From positions 1-64,000 of the forward strand of contig NZ_JMFO01000013.1 in NCBI RefSeq assembly GCF_000714715.1: DNA of 64,000 nucleotides, in the 5' to 3' direction. This DNA is from Candidatus Magnetobacterium casense (lineage in GTDB: Bacteria > Nitrospirota > Thermodesulfovibrionia > Thermodesulfovibrionales > Magnetobacteriaceae). This document shows, piece by piece, positions 8,538 through 17,240 of this stretch; positions within the stretch are counted from its first letter, which is position 1, and each line of letters opens with the position of its first letter. The notes under the pieces are model-generated. The model was not told the origin of the DNA, ran no database searches, and worked only from the letters and a program-made list of their open reading frames with translations. Made by a program: the position numbers and the translations under genes.

Positions 8538-9089
8538 ATGAGCAAACCAGACGAAACATGGGAAGACGTGCTGGCGTCGCTGTGCCGGTTGCAAGGCGTG
8601 TTACCGGAAGCTGTGCTTGTCGGCGGAACGGCTTCGGCACTTTACGCTGGGCATCGTTTCTCGTTTGACCATGATCATGTTCTCTCCGATCTCCGTGAAC
8701 GCTTTGATACCGTCCTAACCGAACTGGAGTCGGTTGCTGGATGGCAGACGGCGCGGGTCAAACGTCCAGTCCTGATTCTTGGTTCGCTGGACGGGGTTGA
8801 AACCGGCGTGCGTCAATTACGCCGTGCGCAACCTTTGGAAACAACGGTCATGCGTGTGGGCAAATACGATGTGGTTCTACCGACATTGCCTGAAGTGCTC
8901 CGCATCAAGGCATTCCTGTGCCTCCAACGCAACGCCACAAGAGACTATCTTGATTTGGCAGCTCTGGCAGCGCACATGGGAATAGACGCCGCCGGTGAGG
9001 CTCTGTGGAGTATGGATGACGCTTGGTGTGATGCCCGAGCTGCCGGTCAAACACCTCCTCCAGTCTCGTTGCCTGGGCTTGACACATGA
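8538..9089 (+). CDS. Nucleotidyltransferase-fold protein (AbiEii/DUF1814-like)
   Basis: 183 residues. LVGGTASALYAGHRFSFDHD is the nucleotidyltransferase motif of the AbiEii/AbiGii toxin superfamily: G-G-T-A-x-L, a histidine, then S-x-D-x-D. A later VLPTLPEVLRIKAFLCLQRN and TRDYLDLAAL match the 'K.....R...RD..D..AL' part of these proteins. It overlaps the next gene by four bases (ATGA), so the two are translationally coupled. The promoter shows TATAAT at 8526-8531, only six bases before ATG, with no ribosome site, so the transcript may be leaderless. A toxin role is inferred from family and pairing; the usual AbiEi antitoxin is not next to it. Confidence 0.7.
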   Translation: MSKPDETWEDVLASLCRLQGVLPEAVLVGGTASALYAGHRFSFDHDHVLSDLRERFDTVLTELESVAGWQTARVKRPVLILGSLDGVETGVRQLRRAQPLETTVMRVGKYDVVLPTLPEVLRIKAFLCLQRNATRDYLDLAALAAHMGIDAAGEALWSMDDAWCDARAAGQTPPPVSLPGLDT

Positions 9090-9391
9090 AACACAGGCAC
9101 TTGGTACATGAGGAATTTACGGTTGCTGCGATAGAAGACATCCTGACCAGAGGTCGAGCGCCTGACTGGGTTCCTTTGGTAACCGTAATCAAGGCTGACC
9201 CCTTCGGTGAAGTTGCCGAAAAGACCCTCAAGCTCTGTGAACTCCCGTTGTTCGGGTCGCCTGTCTTTCGTCGCGTAATAGACGCCGCAAGGAGAAAACC
9301 CTATATGCCGGCGTGTCTTTTACCTTCTCGCATTGTAAGGGCTAGGAATGCACCCCCTGAATCATTGACAGAGGCGGCCACGTTGGTTTAG
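9086..9391 (+). CDS. Small protein coupled to nucleotidyltransferase, unknown function
   Basis: 101 residues, not recognised. It begins with the ATGA overlap of the upstream nucleotidyltransferase gene. The sequence has HEEFTVAAIEDILTRGRAPDWVPLVTVIKADPFGEVAEKTLKLC, helical and charged, then a proline-rich basic tail. No membrane segment or signal peptide. The coupling and small size suggest it is the partner (antitoxin or accessory subunit) of the nucleotidyltransferase. The next promoter, for the MNT gene, overlaps its 3' end, so the two modules are probably separate units. Confidence 0.6.
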   Translation: MKHRHLVHEEFTVAAIEDILTRGRAPDWVPLVTVIKADPFGEVAEKTLKLCELPLFGSPVFRRVIDAARRKPYMPACLLPSRIVRARNAPPESLTEAATLV

Positions 9392-9394
9392 TAT
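9365..9394 (+). promoter_or_regulatory. Sigma70-like promoter of the MNT/HEPN pair
   Basis: TTGACA at 9365-9370, 18 bases, TAGTAT at 9389-9394 (overlapping TATAAA). A start site about seven bases later would fall on the ATG at 9401, giving a transcript with no leader. Confidence 0.45.
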
Positions 9395-9400
9395 AAAATC

Positions 9401-9718
9401 ATGAATCTGGATACTATACTGAGGGATAAAATCGTAGAGAGATTGAAGGTTGTAAACCCTGCAAGGATAATCCTCTTTGGGAGCTTTGCATATGGCAATC
9501 CCACAAAAGACAGCGATATTGACTTGTTGATAATAAAGGACATCCTAAAGTCAAAGGTAGAGGAGATGACAGAGGCCAGGAGGGCATTAAAGGGTATCTT
9601 GATGCCCTTTGATACAATAGTACAGTCCCCGGAGGAATTTGAATTCTATAAGACACAGGTCAACTCTGTTTCCTATGAGGCGGCTAAAAATGGTATCGTG
9701 ATTTATGAAAGAGGGTAA
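9401..9718 (+). CDS. mntA: Minimal nucleotidyltransferase, MntA-type antitoxin
   Basis: 105 residues with the minimal nucleotidyltransferase signature GSFAYGNPTKDSDIDLL (Gly27-Ser28, Asp39 and Asp41 as metal ligands). In characterised MntA-HepT systems the MNT protein inactivates the HEPN toxin by adding AMP to a tyrosine. This gene overlaps the HEPN gene by 14 bases, as expected for a coupled pair. There is no clear ribosome site and the promoter abuts the ATG. It lies directly after another nucleotidyltransferase pair but is of a different family, smaller and lacking the GGTA motif. Confidence 0.8.
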   Translation: MNLDTILRDKIVERLKVVNPARIILFGSFAYGNPTKDSDIDLLIIKDILKSKVEEMTEARRALKGILMPFDTIVQSPEEFEFYKTQVNSVSYEAAKNGIVIYERG

Positions 9719-10103
9719 GTTTATCAAACAATTTGAGATATTATTTATTAAAGCCAAACAAGACTTAATGCTTGTTGAACAGGTGGTTAATAATATATCC
9801 GTTGCCGAGGAAATAAAATACTTCCACTTGCAACAATGCGTTGAAAAGGCTATTAAATCTTTGTTGAGTTCCAAAGATGTTTCTTTCCCTAAAACACATG
9901 ACCTTGAAGACCTGGTTGAACTTGCTGAAGATAACGATATCAAATTACCGGAATACATTAAAATTCTTACAACACTAAATGCGTATGCCGTTGAATCCCG
10001 CTATGCAATAATACTGGAACATATATATAATATTGATACATATCTGTCCCATGCAAAGATATTTATAAAGTTTATTGAAGCGTTGTTAAAAGAGAGCAGG
10101 TAA
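9705..10103 (+). CDS. hepT: HEPN-domain protein, HepT-type toxin
   Basis: 132 residues, all-helical HEPN pattern. FHLQQCVEKAIKSLL and KTHDLEDLVELA are typical HEPN helices. The ribonuclease motif is Arg99-x6-His106-x-Tyr108; in HepT toxins the tyrosine next to the histidine is the one adenylylated by MntA. It overlaps the MNT gene by 14 bases. Expected role: RNase toxin (tRNA or mRNA cleavage) held in check by its neighbour; a non-toxin HEPN role is possible. Confidence 0.8.
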   Translation: MKEGKFIKQFEILFIKAKQDLMLVEQVVNNISVAEEIKYFHLQQCVEKAIKSLLSSKDVSFPKTHDLEDLVELAEDNDIKLPEYIKILTTLNAYAVESRYAIILEHIYNIDTYLSHAKIFIKFIEALLKESR

Positions 10104-10116
10104 AGTCGGGCATTGT

Positions 10117-11988
10117 TTGAGTAAGAAATCAGGACAGAAAAATCCAAAGAGCAGCAACTCCACAACAGAGTCCGCTGTAACAATCATAGGGCGGAAAACC
10201 ACGATTTTCTTAAATAATCCGTTCTTTCACGTCTTAATAACAACCGTTGTCGGTCTGCTGATTTATTCCAACACGTTTGAGGTACCTTTTGTCTTTGACG
10301 ACAAGCCTAACATTATCAGGAACCAACTGATAAGAACCTTGAAATACTTTACCGACAACACGGCCTTTGAATCTGCCGATGTATCCAGGCAAGTCAAGGA
10401 CTTTTTCAAGACACGCTTTATTGGTTATCTCTCTCTGGCCATAAACTATAAACTAAATGCCCTTGACGTTACCGGATATCATATCTTCAACCTCGCTGTG
10501 CATATCACAAGCGCCGGTCTCATCTACTGGCTTATTATACTCACGCTTAATTCGCCATTTCTCTCAAACACCACGGCAGAAAGAGATACTTCCAAACTAT
10601 ATGCCTTATTTGGAGCACTCTTATTTATAAGTCACCCCATTGCCACACAGGCGGTGACCTATATTATCCAGAGGTTTGCCTCACTTGCAACGTTGTTTTA
10701 CCTGTTGTCGGTCGTGATGTATGTCAGGGCCAGGGGCTGCCGGTCTGTCACTGCACAAGTTATACTATATGTTGTATCCGTTCTGTCAGCCATCTGTGCC
10801 ATGAAGACCAAGGAGATTGCATTTACAATCCCACTGTGCATAGCCCTCTATGAGTTTACGTTCCTTGAGGGAGGTCTCAGAAAAAGGGTTGCCTCTCTGG
10901 CGCCAATCATGTTGACAATCGTGGTGATACCGCTTACGCTAATAGGCAGTCGGGGGGCTTTGTCAGACGCCGGGAGCATCAGCAGGTCTATAGGCATAGC
11001 AAGCGCCCCGGACATCAGCAGGTGGGATTACCTCATCACACAGTTTCGCGTAATTGTAACCTACATACGGCTGTTGCTTATCCCCGTCAACCAGAATCTC
11101 GATTATGATTACCCCGTATACAGGACCCTGTTTAACGTCAAAATACTTGTCTCACTGCTGTTTATAGCTTCAATCACAGGGCTGGCGGTCTATATGTATG
11201 TCTTGTCGGCCAGGGCAAATGACAAACGCATCCTGAGATTGACTGCCTTTGGGATATTGTGGTTTTTCCTGGCCCTCTCTGTGGAATCCGGCATCATACC
11301 CATTGCAGATGTTATCTTTGAACACAGGCTATATTTACCCTTGGCGGGGTTTTGCCTTGTGTTTGTTTCGGTGTGTATCATCGCTGATGATAAGTTGAAA
11401 AACAGGTGGATTGTGCCAACGGCGGTAATCCTGATCGTGCTGACCCTCGCCGTAGCAACGTACATAAGAAACAACGTCTGGCACGATGAGATCAGCCTGT
11501 GGTCAGACGTTGTCAGAAAAAGCCCAAACAAGGTCCGTCCTCAATACGACCTTGGGGTCTTTTATGAGAGGGCCGGAGATTACGAAAAGGCATTGTTGCA
11601 GTATCAAAGGGCCATAGCGCTCAACCCCAATGACTCCGAGGCCCATTACAATATGGGCAACGTTTATCAGAAACAGGGCGATTTCGACGCAGCCATCAAA
11701 CATTATCAGGCAGCCCTGAAACTCAAACCCGATTACCTTGAGGCGCATAACAACCTCGGTAACATCTGGTTCAGGCAAGAAAATTATCAGCAAGCCGTAG
11801 CCGAATATCAAGCGGTCATAAAGCTCAACCCTGATTATGCCGAGGCGCATAATAACCTGGGCAGCGTCTACGGCATCCTCGGTCGTGATGACGAGGCCAT
11901 TAAGGAGTTCCAGACAACACTAAGGCTCAATCCTGACGACACCGATGCCAGGAAAAACCTTGAACTGTTGTTAAACACCAACAAGTAA
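10117..11988 (+). CDS. Multi-pass membrane protein with C-terminal TPRs (TMTC/DUF1736-like), paralog 1
   Basis: 623 residues from TTG 10117 (weak ribosome site). Residues ~25-450 hold about ten membrane segments. Motifs YSNTFEVPFVFDDKPNI, YHIFNLAVHI, FISHPIATQAVTYIIQR and FEHRLYLPLAGF resemble the GT-C-like membrane part of TMTC proteins. An early Asp pair in the first periplasmic loop (FDD) is like the catalytic acidic pair of GT-C glycosyltransferases. Residues ~472-620 are four TPRs (YDLGVFYERAGDYEKALLQY and similar). A protein O-glycosyltransferase role is plausible but inferred. A paralog with the same plan is at 26.5-28.3 kb. The gene starts 13 bases after hepT, with no sign that they share function. 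Confidence 0.75.
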   Translation: MSKKSGQKNPKSSNSTTESAVTIIGRKTTIFLNNPFFHVLITTVVGLLIYSNTFEVPFVFDDKPNIIRNQLIRTLKYFTDNTAFESADVSRQVKDFFKTRFIGYLSLAINYKLNALDVTGYHIFNLAVHITSAGLIYWLIILTLNSPFLSNTTAERDTSKLYALFGALLFISHPIATQAVTYIIQRFASLATLFYLLSVVMYVRARGCRSVTAQVILYVVSVLSAICAMKTKEIAFTIPLCIALYEFTFLEGGLRKRVASLAPIMLTIVVIPLTLIGSRGALSDAGSISRSIGIASAPDISRWDYLITQFRVIVTYIRLLLIPVNQNLDYDYPVYRTLFNVKILVSLLFIASITGLAVYMYVLSARANDKRILRLTAFGILWFFLALSVESGIIPIADVIFEHRLYLPLAGFCLVFVSVCIIADDKLKNRWIVPTAVILIVLTLAVATYIRNNVWHDEISLWSDVVRKSPNKVRPQYDLGVFYERAGDYEKALLQYQRAIALNPNDSEAHYNMGNVYQKQGDFDAAIKHYQAALKLKPDYLEAHNNLGNIWFRQENYQQAVAEYQAVIKLNPDYAEAHNNLGSVYGILGRDDEAIKEFQTTLRLNPDDTDARKNLELLLNTNK

Positions 11989-12018
11989 AGAAAGGGGCTG
12001 ATGAACTATGGGCATACC

Positions 12019-13389
12019 TCACCTGATTGGTATCAGCTCCAGCAGACAGTAGCTTTTTGTTGCCGGAGTCACCTTATACCTGTCGTCGGGTCTGTATCCT
12101 GCGATCCAGACCAGGTTGTCATTTGACAACACTAGCGGTATGCTGTTGCGACTATCCCTGGGGACCTTTTCATCGACGAAATAGTCCTGCACCTTCTTGC
12201 GCTTACCCAACCCCAGCGGATAGAAGTAATCCCCATTGACCCTGGCCCTTACCTTCAGCGGGGACGACATCAGACCGGCATCCAGACATGCCTGGCGGTT
12301 GTTTTCGGGTTGCCTGAAGTGCTCCGCCAACGTTGCACGCAACAGGTATCCAGCCTGCCGTATAACCACCTCCCCGGGAAGTGACAGCTCGGTCTCCGAA
12401 ATCCGCACAGGAGGCTCCGATGTAATGACAAGCGTGGAGTAACCCTTTATGACCCTCACGGCACCCGGCAGGTATAATCTGTCCCCGGTTGAGGCATTCT
12501 TTATCAACGCGATAATCTCCTCTATGTGTTGCACCCCAATCTCCCTGAGTGCCTCAACTGCTGCCGTTGCACGCCTGAGCAACCTCCTCAGCAACACCCT
12601 CTCCATACCCTGCAGGGGGACCAGGAACAGCTCTATCTTCTGGTCTGTCTTTCTGCTTATGAGGGTCATCAGCTTTTTTGTCACGGCCAATTCCAAATAC
12701 TCATCCTCCTCTCTGATGATGCGTGCGTTGCGAGTGAGGGTATCGACGATGTTTGGGTTGTACTGCACCATAGCCGGCATGAGGTGTATGCGAACCCGAT
12801 TGCGCAGATATATGTCCTTGAGATTTGAGGAGTCCAGGCAGTAGGTCTGATTGCACTCGTTGAGATACTGCAATATCTCCCAACGTGAGACGTCAATGAG
12901 GGGTCTTATGACCATCCCCCGCGTGGGGGCTATCCCTGCCAGACCGGTCAGACCGGCACCACGCATGAGATTTAACATGACGGTTTCGGCCTGGTCGTCC
13001 TTGTTGTGCCCCAGGGCGATCTTTGATGCCCCAATTTGCATGGCGGTCTCTTTGTAGAGTCTGTAGCGGCTCTGTCTCATTGTGGCCGGGGTCTTGCGTT
13101 GCAGGGGCTCAATTGCCCGTATGCTCAGGGGCACACCAAGATGCTCACAGAGTTGGCCGCAAAACGCCTTTTCGGCAGGCGTCTCATGCGGTCTGAGGCC
13201 GTGATCGATGTAGATGGCATGGACGCTTACAGCCGGGAACAACTCCCTCAGCAGCCGCAGTAGCGCCACGGAATCAGGTCCGCCGGAAAGTCCGGACAAC
13301 ACGCACATGCTCGATACGCAACCACCGGCATCCATCCCAAACATCGAAAATGCCCTGACCGTTGCCCTAACCTTGTCCCTTATATCCAT
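12019..13389 (-). CDS. tilS: tRNA(Ile)-lysidine synthetase
   Basis: 456 residues. The PP-loop SGGPDSVALL near residue 33 binds ATP; YIDHGLRPHE and LGHNKDDQAETV are the other N-type ATPase motifs of TilS. The C-terminal TilS domain (DYFVDEKVPRDSRNSIPLV) is present, so the protein is full length. The enzyme adds lysine to C34 of tRNA-Ile(CAU) in the cytoplasm, changing its codon from AUG to AUA. It is essential in most bacteria. It runs convergent to the first TPR membrane gene and divergent from the cupin gene. Confidence 0.93.
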   Translation of the reverse strand: MDIRDKVRATVRAFSMFGMDAGGCVSSMCVLSGLSGGPDSVALLRLLRELFPAVSVHAIYIDHGLRPHETPAEKAFCGQLCEHLGVPLSIRAIEPLQRKTPATMRQSRYRLYKETAMQIGASKIALGHNKDDQAETVMLNLMRGAGLTGLAGIAPTRGMVIRPLIDVSRWEILQYLNECNQTYCLDSSNLKDIYLRNRVRIHLMPAMVQYNPNIVDTLTRNARIIREEDEYLELAVTKKLMTLISRKTDQKIELFLVPLQGMERVLLRRLLRRATAAVEALREIGVQHIEEIIALIKNASTGDRLYLPGAVRVIKGYSTLVITSEPPVRISETELSLPGEVVIRQAGYLLRATLAEHFRQPENNRQACLDAGLMSSPLKVRARVNGDYFYPLGLGKRKKVQDYFVDEKVPRDSRNSIPLVLSNDNLVWIAGYRPDDRYKVTPATKSYCLLELIPIR

Positions 13390-13422
13390 GGCTGTCCTGT
13401 TGCGTCTCCTTGAGTTTCTATA

Positions 13423-13451
13423 TTGACAATCATATCAATTTACTGTATATT
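13423..13451 (+). promoter_or_regulatory. Near-consensus sigma70 promoter
   Basis: TTGACA (13423-13428), 17-base spacer, TATATT (13446-13451). It points at the cupin gene at 13650 and would give a leader of about 190 bases. That leader is AT-rich and includes a run of eight T's. A second possible -10, TATAAT at 13609-13614, lacks a good -35. Confidence 0.55.
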
Positions 13452-13649
13452 AGTGCAAGTACGTTGGTATAGCAAGGAGAACGCATTTTGACAATACACA
13501 TAATATTTGACATTGCCAAATTAACAAGACGTTTTTTTTATTCCCTGGATTTAAACGTGAAAAGTTTAGTATGTTTTGCATCATAGCATATTGCAACGAC
13601 AACGTGCTATAATTAATGAAACTAAGAAAGACACGGAGGTAAAAAACAC

Positions 13650-13973
13650 ATGGAAGTATTAGACCTGAAAAAACTTATAAATTTCAACGCCACAAGCTTT
13701 TCCAAGCAGATGCTGTCGGACAAGCCTGAGATGCGTATGGCCCTGATGTGCCTGGAACCCGGCCAGGAGATCAAGCCCCACAAGGCCCCGATGAGACTCG
13801 TGATGTACTGTGTCGAGGGCCGCGGGGTCTTCACGGTTGGTGAGGAAGAGGTCGAGGCCGACGCCAAAACCGCTATCTTATGTGACCCGATGGTTCCCCA
13901 CGGCTTTAAGGCCTCAAAGGGTGAACGGCTGGTTGTTATGGCAGTGGTGACCCCTGCCTCTGAGCACGAATAA
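13650..13973 (+). CDS. Single-domain cupin protein
   Basis: 107 residues forming one small beta-barrel. The cupin motifs are PGQEIKPHKAPMRLVMYCVEGRG and a later DPMVPHGFKA, with His in each as likely metal ligands. The first motif lacks the usual second His of HxH, having HKAP, so metal binding may be weaker. GGAGG lies eleven bases before ATG. It has no enzyme-specific features; small cupins act as sensors, isomerases or dioxygenases. It stands alone between tilS and a Nudix gene. Confidence 0.75.
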   Translation: MEVLDLKKLINFNATSFSKQMLSDKPEMRMALMCLEPGQEIKPHKAPMRLVMYCVEGRGVFTVGEEEVEADAKTAILCDPMVPHGFKASKGERLVVMAVVTPASEHE

Positions 13974-14034
13974 AGGCGTAAGACCACCCTTGGAACCAGG
14001 GTGCATTCCGCGTCGTGGTATCCCTCCTGTAGCC

Positions 14035-14607
14035 TTAAGGGAGGGTGACCCGTGTGGCGCTGATATGCCGTAGACCCAACACAAATAGCCCGTAGAGCTT
14101 CAGGTCAACATACGTATCTTGATTTTCAAGTGCGTAGAGTTGTTGATGGAAGTCCTTTACGGGCAGTTTTATCATCTCTATATCCTCGCCTCTGTCCAGG
14201 TTTTGCATGCCCTTACGCACCGCATCCCTGGCAACATAGACGGTGAGCACCTCCGTAGATGCCCCCGCAGACAACGGACCAACGGCTATCTGTTCCAGGT
14301 TCGGGGCGTCGTATCCGGTCTCTTCAAGCAGTTCACGTCGGGCCGTAGCGGCCAGCGACTCGTTACGATCGTTGAGACCGGCGGGAAACTCTATTACATA
14401 CTTGCCAATGGGCGGTCTGAACTGCTTGATCACTATTGTCTGATCGTCTGCCGTAAAGGGCACTATGGCCACAATGCCGTCGCAGTTGTTTCGCTTAAAG
14501 GCCTCCCAGTGCATCAGCTCACCCCCGGATGTTTGGTACTCCAGGATGAGCGCATTGAGAAACCTGCCTCGCCATGCTGTCTGTTGACCTGCAATGTTTG
14601 GTATCAT
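14035..14607 (-). CDS. Nudix hydrolase, ADP-ribose pyrophosphatase-like
   Basis: About 190 residues. The Nudix box is intact: G-x5-E-x7-REL-x-EE-x-G, seen as PAGLNDRNESLAATARRELL followed by EETGYD. FRPPIGKYVIEFPAGL before the box and VGPLSAGASTEVLTVYVA after it are typical of ADP-sugar (ADP-ribose) pyrophosphatases, which hydrolyse ADP-ribose to AMP and ribose 5-phosphate. Start set at ATG 14607; an in-frame TTG at 14619 directly follows AGAGG and is less likely. Convergent with the cupin gene. Confidence 0.85.
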   Translation of the reverse strand: MIPNIAGQQTAWRGRFLNALILEYQTSGGELMHWEAFKRNNCDGIVAIVPFTADDQTIVIKQFRPPIGKYVIEFPAGLNDRNESLAATARRELLEETGYDAPNLEQIAVGPLSAGASTEVLTVYVARDAVRKGMQNLDRGEDIEMIKLPVKDFHQQLYALENQDTYVDLKLYGLFVLGLRHISATRVTLP

Positions 14608-14749
14608 AATATCTGACAACCTCTGTTTATATGTAGTATAACAGATTGCCGGCAGTTTTTTCTCTTACGGTCAAATGCGAGCCCTGCATGTGATACAGAG
14701 ATAACCGAACATTTCTATTTTACTGTAACCCCCTCCACAAAAAAAACTG

Positions 14750-14777
14750 TTGACATCGTAACCTATGATAGTGTAAT
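14750..14777 (+). promoter_or_regulatory. Sigma70-like promoter of ilvE
   Basis: TTGACA (14750-14755), 16 bases, TGTAAT (14772-14777). Transcription would begin near 14784, a few bases before ATG 14788, so the mRNA would have almost no leader. This argues against the upstream ATG at 14776. Confidence 0.5.
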
Positions 14778-14787
14778 GTATCTCATC

Positions 14788-15702
14788 ATGGTAGAGAAGA
14801 CAGATAAGATATGGATGGATGGTAAGCTGGTTGCCTGGGATGATGCGACGGTGCATGTGCTCACGCATACGTTGCACTATGGAATGGGTATCTTTGAAGG
14901 TATCCGTTGCTACAAGACACCCAAGGGACCGGCAATATTCAGATTGAAGGAGCATGTGCGAAGGCTCTTTGACTCAGCCCATATATTGCAAATGGTGATA
15001 CCGTTTTCAAAAGACGACATTGAAGCGGCCATCGTGGAGTGCGTAAAGATCAATGGCCTCCAGGAGTGTTACATCAGGCCCTTTGTGTATATCGGCTACG
15101 GAGCAATGGGTGTGCATCCCAAAGGGAATCCGATAAATGTATCGATATCGTCATGGGCTTGGGGATCATATCTCGGAGAGGATGGCGTTAAAAACGGCAT
15201 AAGGGTCAAAACCTCGTCTTTTATCAGAAACCACGTAAATTCTAACATGTCCCGTGGCAAGATCAGCGGCTATTATGTCAACTCACAACTGGCCAAGAGA
15301 GAGGCCCTCAGCATGGGATTTGATGAGGCATTGCTGCTCGATGCCGAGGGATACGTCGCTGAGGGTGCCGGAGAAAACATCTTTGTTGTGAGAAACGGTG
15401 TCATAAAGACAACACCCCTTACGTCTATACTTGAGGGAATCACCAGAGACAGTGTGATAACAATTGCAGCCAATGAGAAAGTCCCCCTGGAAGAAAAACG
15501 CTTCACAAGGGATGAGTTATACATCAGCGACGAGGCCTTTTTTACAGGCACTGCCGCAGAGGTAACCCCTATCAGAGAGGTAGATAGCCGTAAAATCGGC
15601 TCCGGAAAACCCGGCTCTGTCACAAAGCGAATACAGGAAATCTTCTTTGACTCCGTACACGGACTGGTGGATAAGTACAGCCATTGGCTTACATACATTT
15701 AA
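14788..15702 (+). CDS. ilvE: Branched-chain amino-acid aminotransferase
   Basis: 304 residues from ATG 14788 ([15 protein letters not shown], the usual N-terminus). Fold-type IV PLP enzyme. [16 protein letters not shown], the lysine in [12 protein letters not shown], and [14 protein letters not shown] are hallmark segments. It transfers the amino group between glutamate and the 2-oxo acids of valine, leucine and isoleucine, the last step in their synthesis. Full length. The in-frame ATG at 14776 overlaps the -10 box and was not chosen. It stands alone; no other ilv gene is nearby. Confidence 0.92.
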   Translation: MVEKTDKIWMDGKLVAWDDATVHVLTHTLHYGMGIFEGIRCYKTPKGPAIFRLKEHVRRLFDSAHILQMVIPFSKDDIEAAIVECVKINGLQECYIRPFVYIGYGAMGVHPKGNPINVSISSWAWGSYLGEDGVKNGIRVKTSSFIRNHVNSNMSRGKISGYYVNSQLAKREALSMGFDEALLLDAEGYVAEGAGENIFVVRNGVIKTTPLTSILEGITRDSVITIAANEKVPLEEKRFTRDELYISDEAFFTGTAAEVTPIREVDSRKIGSGKPGSVTKRIQEIFFDSVHGLVDKYSHWLTYI

Positions 15703-15725
15703 AGGACTGGTACAAGCAGAGAGGT

Positions 15726-15772
15726 TGCAGAAGGGTGCTTGCAGAAGGGTGGTTGAGAAGGGTGCTTGTAGG
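15726..15772. repeat. Short tandem repeat, 14-base unit x3
   Basis: Three imperfect copies of a unit like GCAGAAGGGTGCTT just upstream of the gene at 15787. The unit is purine-rich and contains AAGGGTG, which resembles a ribosome site, so copy number could matter for translation. Confidence 0.7.
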
Positions 15773-15786
15773 AAGCCGTAGCCTAT

Positions 15787-16090
15787 GAGAACCGTAGTGG
15801 TAATAGCGGCGTTTTTGGTGACATCCGTGGTGGTGGCAAGTGCTTTTAATCAACCAGGCGTTGCACTCGATGAGCGAATCAATTCCATACAGAGGGAAAT
15901 AGACGCTAAAATAAGCAGTGGGCAACTGACGCCTAAAAGGGCGGAACATCTTAATATTGCACTGAATAAGATCAGAGACGCAAAGGCAATGGCGTCAGGC
16001 CGTCTGACCCCCCAAAAGGTTCATAAGCTCAATGCTGCCCTGGATAAGCTGGAGCAACGGCTAAACAAACCCAGACGCAGATACCGGTAA
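15787..16090 (+). CDS. Small exported helical protein, unknown function
   Basis: About 100 residues from ATG near 15786. Residues 1-20 (MRTVVVIAAFLVTSVVVASA) are a signal peptide with cleavage after ASA. The mature part holds two similar helical segments: INSIQREIDAKISSGQLTPK and LNIALNKIRDAKAMASGRLT, each followed by a K-x-L/H-x-L pattern. This hints at an internal duplication of a ~35-residue helix-turn-helix unit, with 'SGxLTP' at the turn. The tail is basic. I do not recognise a family. Likely periplasmic. Confidence 0.65.
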
Positions 16091-16118
16091 AAGCAAACTA
16101 TAACATCCCGCCTGACAC

Positions 16119-17240
16119 GTGGCCAACGGTGTGACATCCAAAAAGGGGCAGGCAGGCCAAAGCGTGCTCATAGGAATGAGCGGTGGGGTTGACTCCTCTG
16201 TCGCTGCATATCTGCTCAAAGAGCAGGGTTATTATACCGAAGGTCTGAGTTTTCTGCTATGGGGTAGCAACAGCGATGCTGCAAAAACCCCCGACACGAC
16301 CAACACGTGCTGCTCGGCAGCATCCCTCAACAACGCCAGGGCAACTGCCGCCGCTCTTGGCATCAGGCACAGCCTTGCAGATGTACGTGTTGAGTTCATG
16401 CAGCGGGTCATTGAGCCATTCATCGAGGGGTACTCCAGGGGTGTCACGCCAAATCCGTGTGTGTTGTGCAACCAACATATCAAGTTTCCATACCTCCTGG
16501 CTGAGGCCAATTCCAGGGGGTTTGACTGCATAGCCACGGGGCATTATGCCGCAGGCACGGACCAACCGGCGTTGATGACTGCCACGGACATGGCAAAGGA
16601 CCAATCTTACTTCTTGTACGTGTTGACCATTGATATGCTGTCGAGGGTGAAATTCCCTCTTGGCCCGTGGACCAAGCCCCGTGTCAGGGAATTGGCCGCA
16701 GGGCTTGATCTTCCATGCCACAAGAGGCCGGAGAGCCAGGACATATGTTTTGTTGACAACACCGGTTATCGTGGCTTTCTCAGCGCATATTCACCGGACA
16801 TTCAGGCCGCAGGGCCAATCGTGGACGTGGACGGCAAGACCATCGGCACTCACGGGGGACTATTTGCCTACACCGTCGGACAGAGACGCGGCATTGGCAT
16901 CGCGGCAAAGCAACCCCTATACGTCATCGACATCGACACGGCAACCAATACCCTGATAGTTGGCCCAAAGGAGTGTGGCGTAAAGACCCAATTCACGGTT
17001 GACGCTATCAACTGGCTGGTTCCGACAACTGAGGTTCCCGACAGCGTCCTGGTTAAGTTTCGTTCAACGATGGCAGCCGTGCCCGCAGACATAGCGGACA
17101 TTGAGGGCAGCACCGCAAAAAGGGTCATCCTGCATACTCCCCAGTGGGCACCGGCACAGGGGCAGAGCGCCGTATTTTATGTCGGCAACCGAGTCATCGG
17201 AGGTGGGGTAATTGTGCGGAAACATCAAATTCTAATATAA
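16119..17240 (+). CDS. mnmA: tRNA-specific 2-thiouridylase
   Basis: 373 residues from GTG 16119. The PP-loop MSGGVDSSVAAYLL binds ATP. The two catalytic cysteines are in TPNPCVLCN and SQDICFVDN. The C-terminal part (TVGQRRGIGIAAKQPLYVI) is the family's central and beta-barrel domain. MnmA makes 2-thiouridine at position 34 of Lys, Glu and Gln tRNAs. Its partner in wobble-uridine modification, mnmG, starts at 62.85 kb in this window. The last 47 bases overlap the 3' end of the convergent hybrid kinase gene. Confidence 0.93.
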   Translation: MANGVTSKKGQAGQSVLIGMSGGVDSSVAAYLLKEQGYYTEGLSFLLWGSNSDAAKTPDTTNTCCSAASLNNARATAAALGIRHSLADVRVEFMQRVIEPFIEGYSRGVTPNPCVLCNQHIKFPYLLAEANSRGFDCIATGHYAAGTDQPALMTATDMAKDQSYFLYVLTIDMLSRVKFPLGPWTKPRVRELAAGLDLPCHKRPESQDICFVDNTGYRGFLSAYSPDIQAAGPIVDVDGKTIGTHGGLFAYTVGQRRGIGIAAKQPLYVIDIDTATNTLIVGPKECGVKTQFTVDAINWLVPTTEVPDSVLVKFRSTMAAVPADIADIEGSTAKRVILHTPQWAPAQGQSAVFYVGNRVIGGGVIVRKHQILI

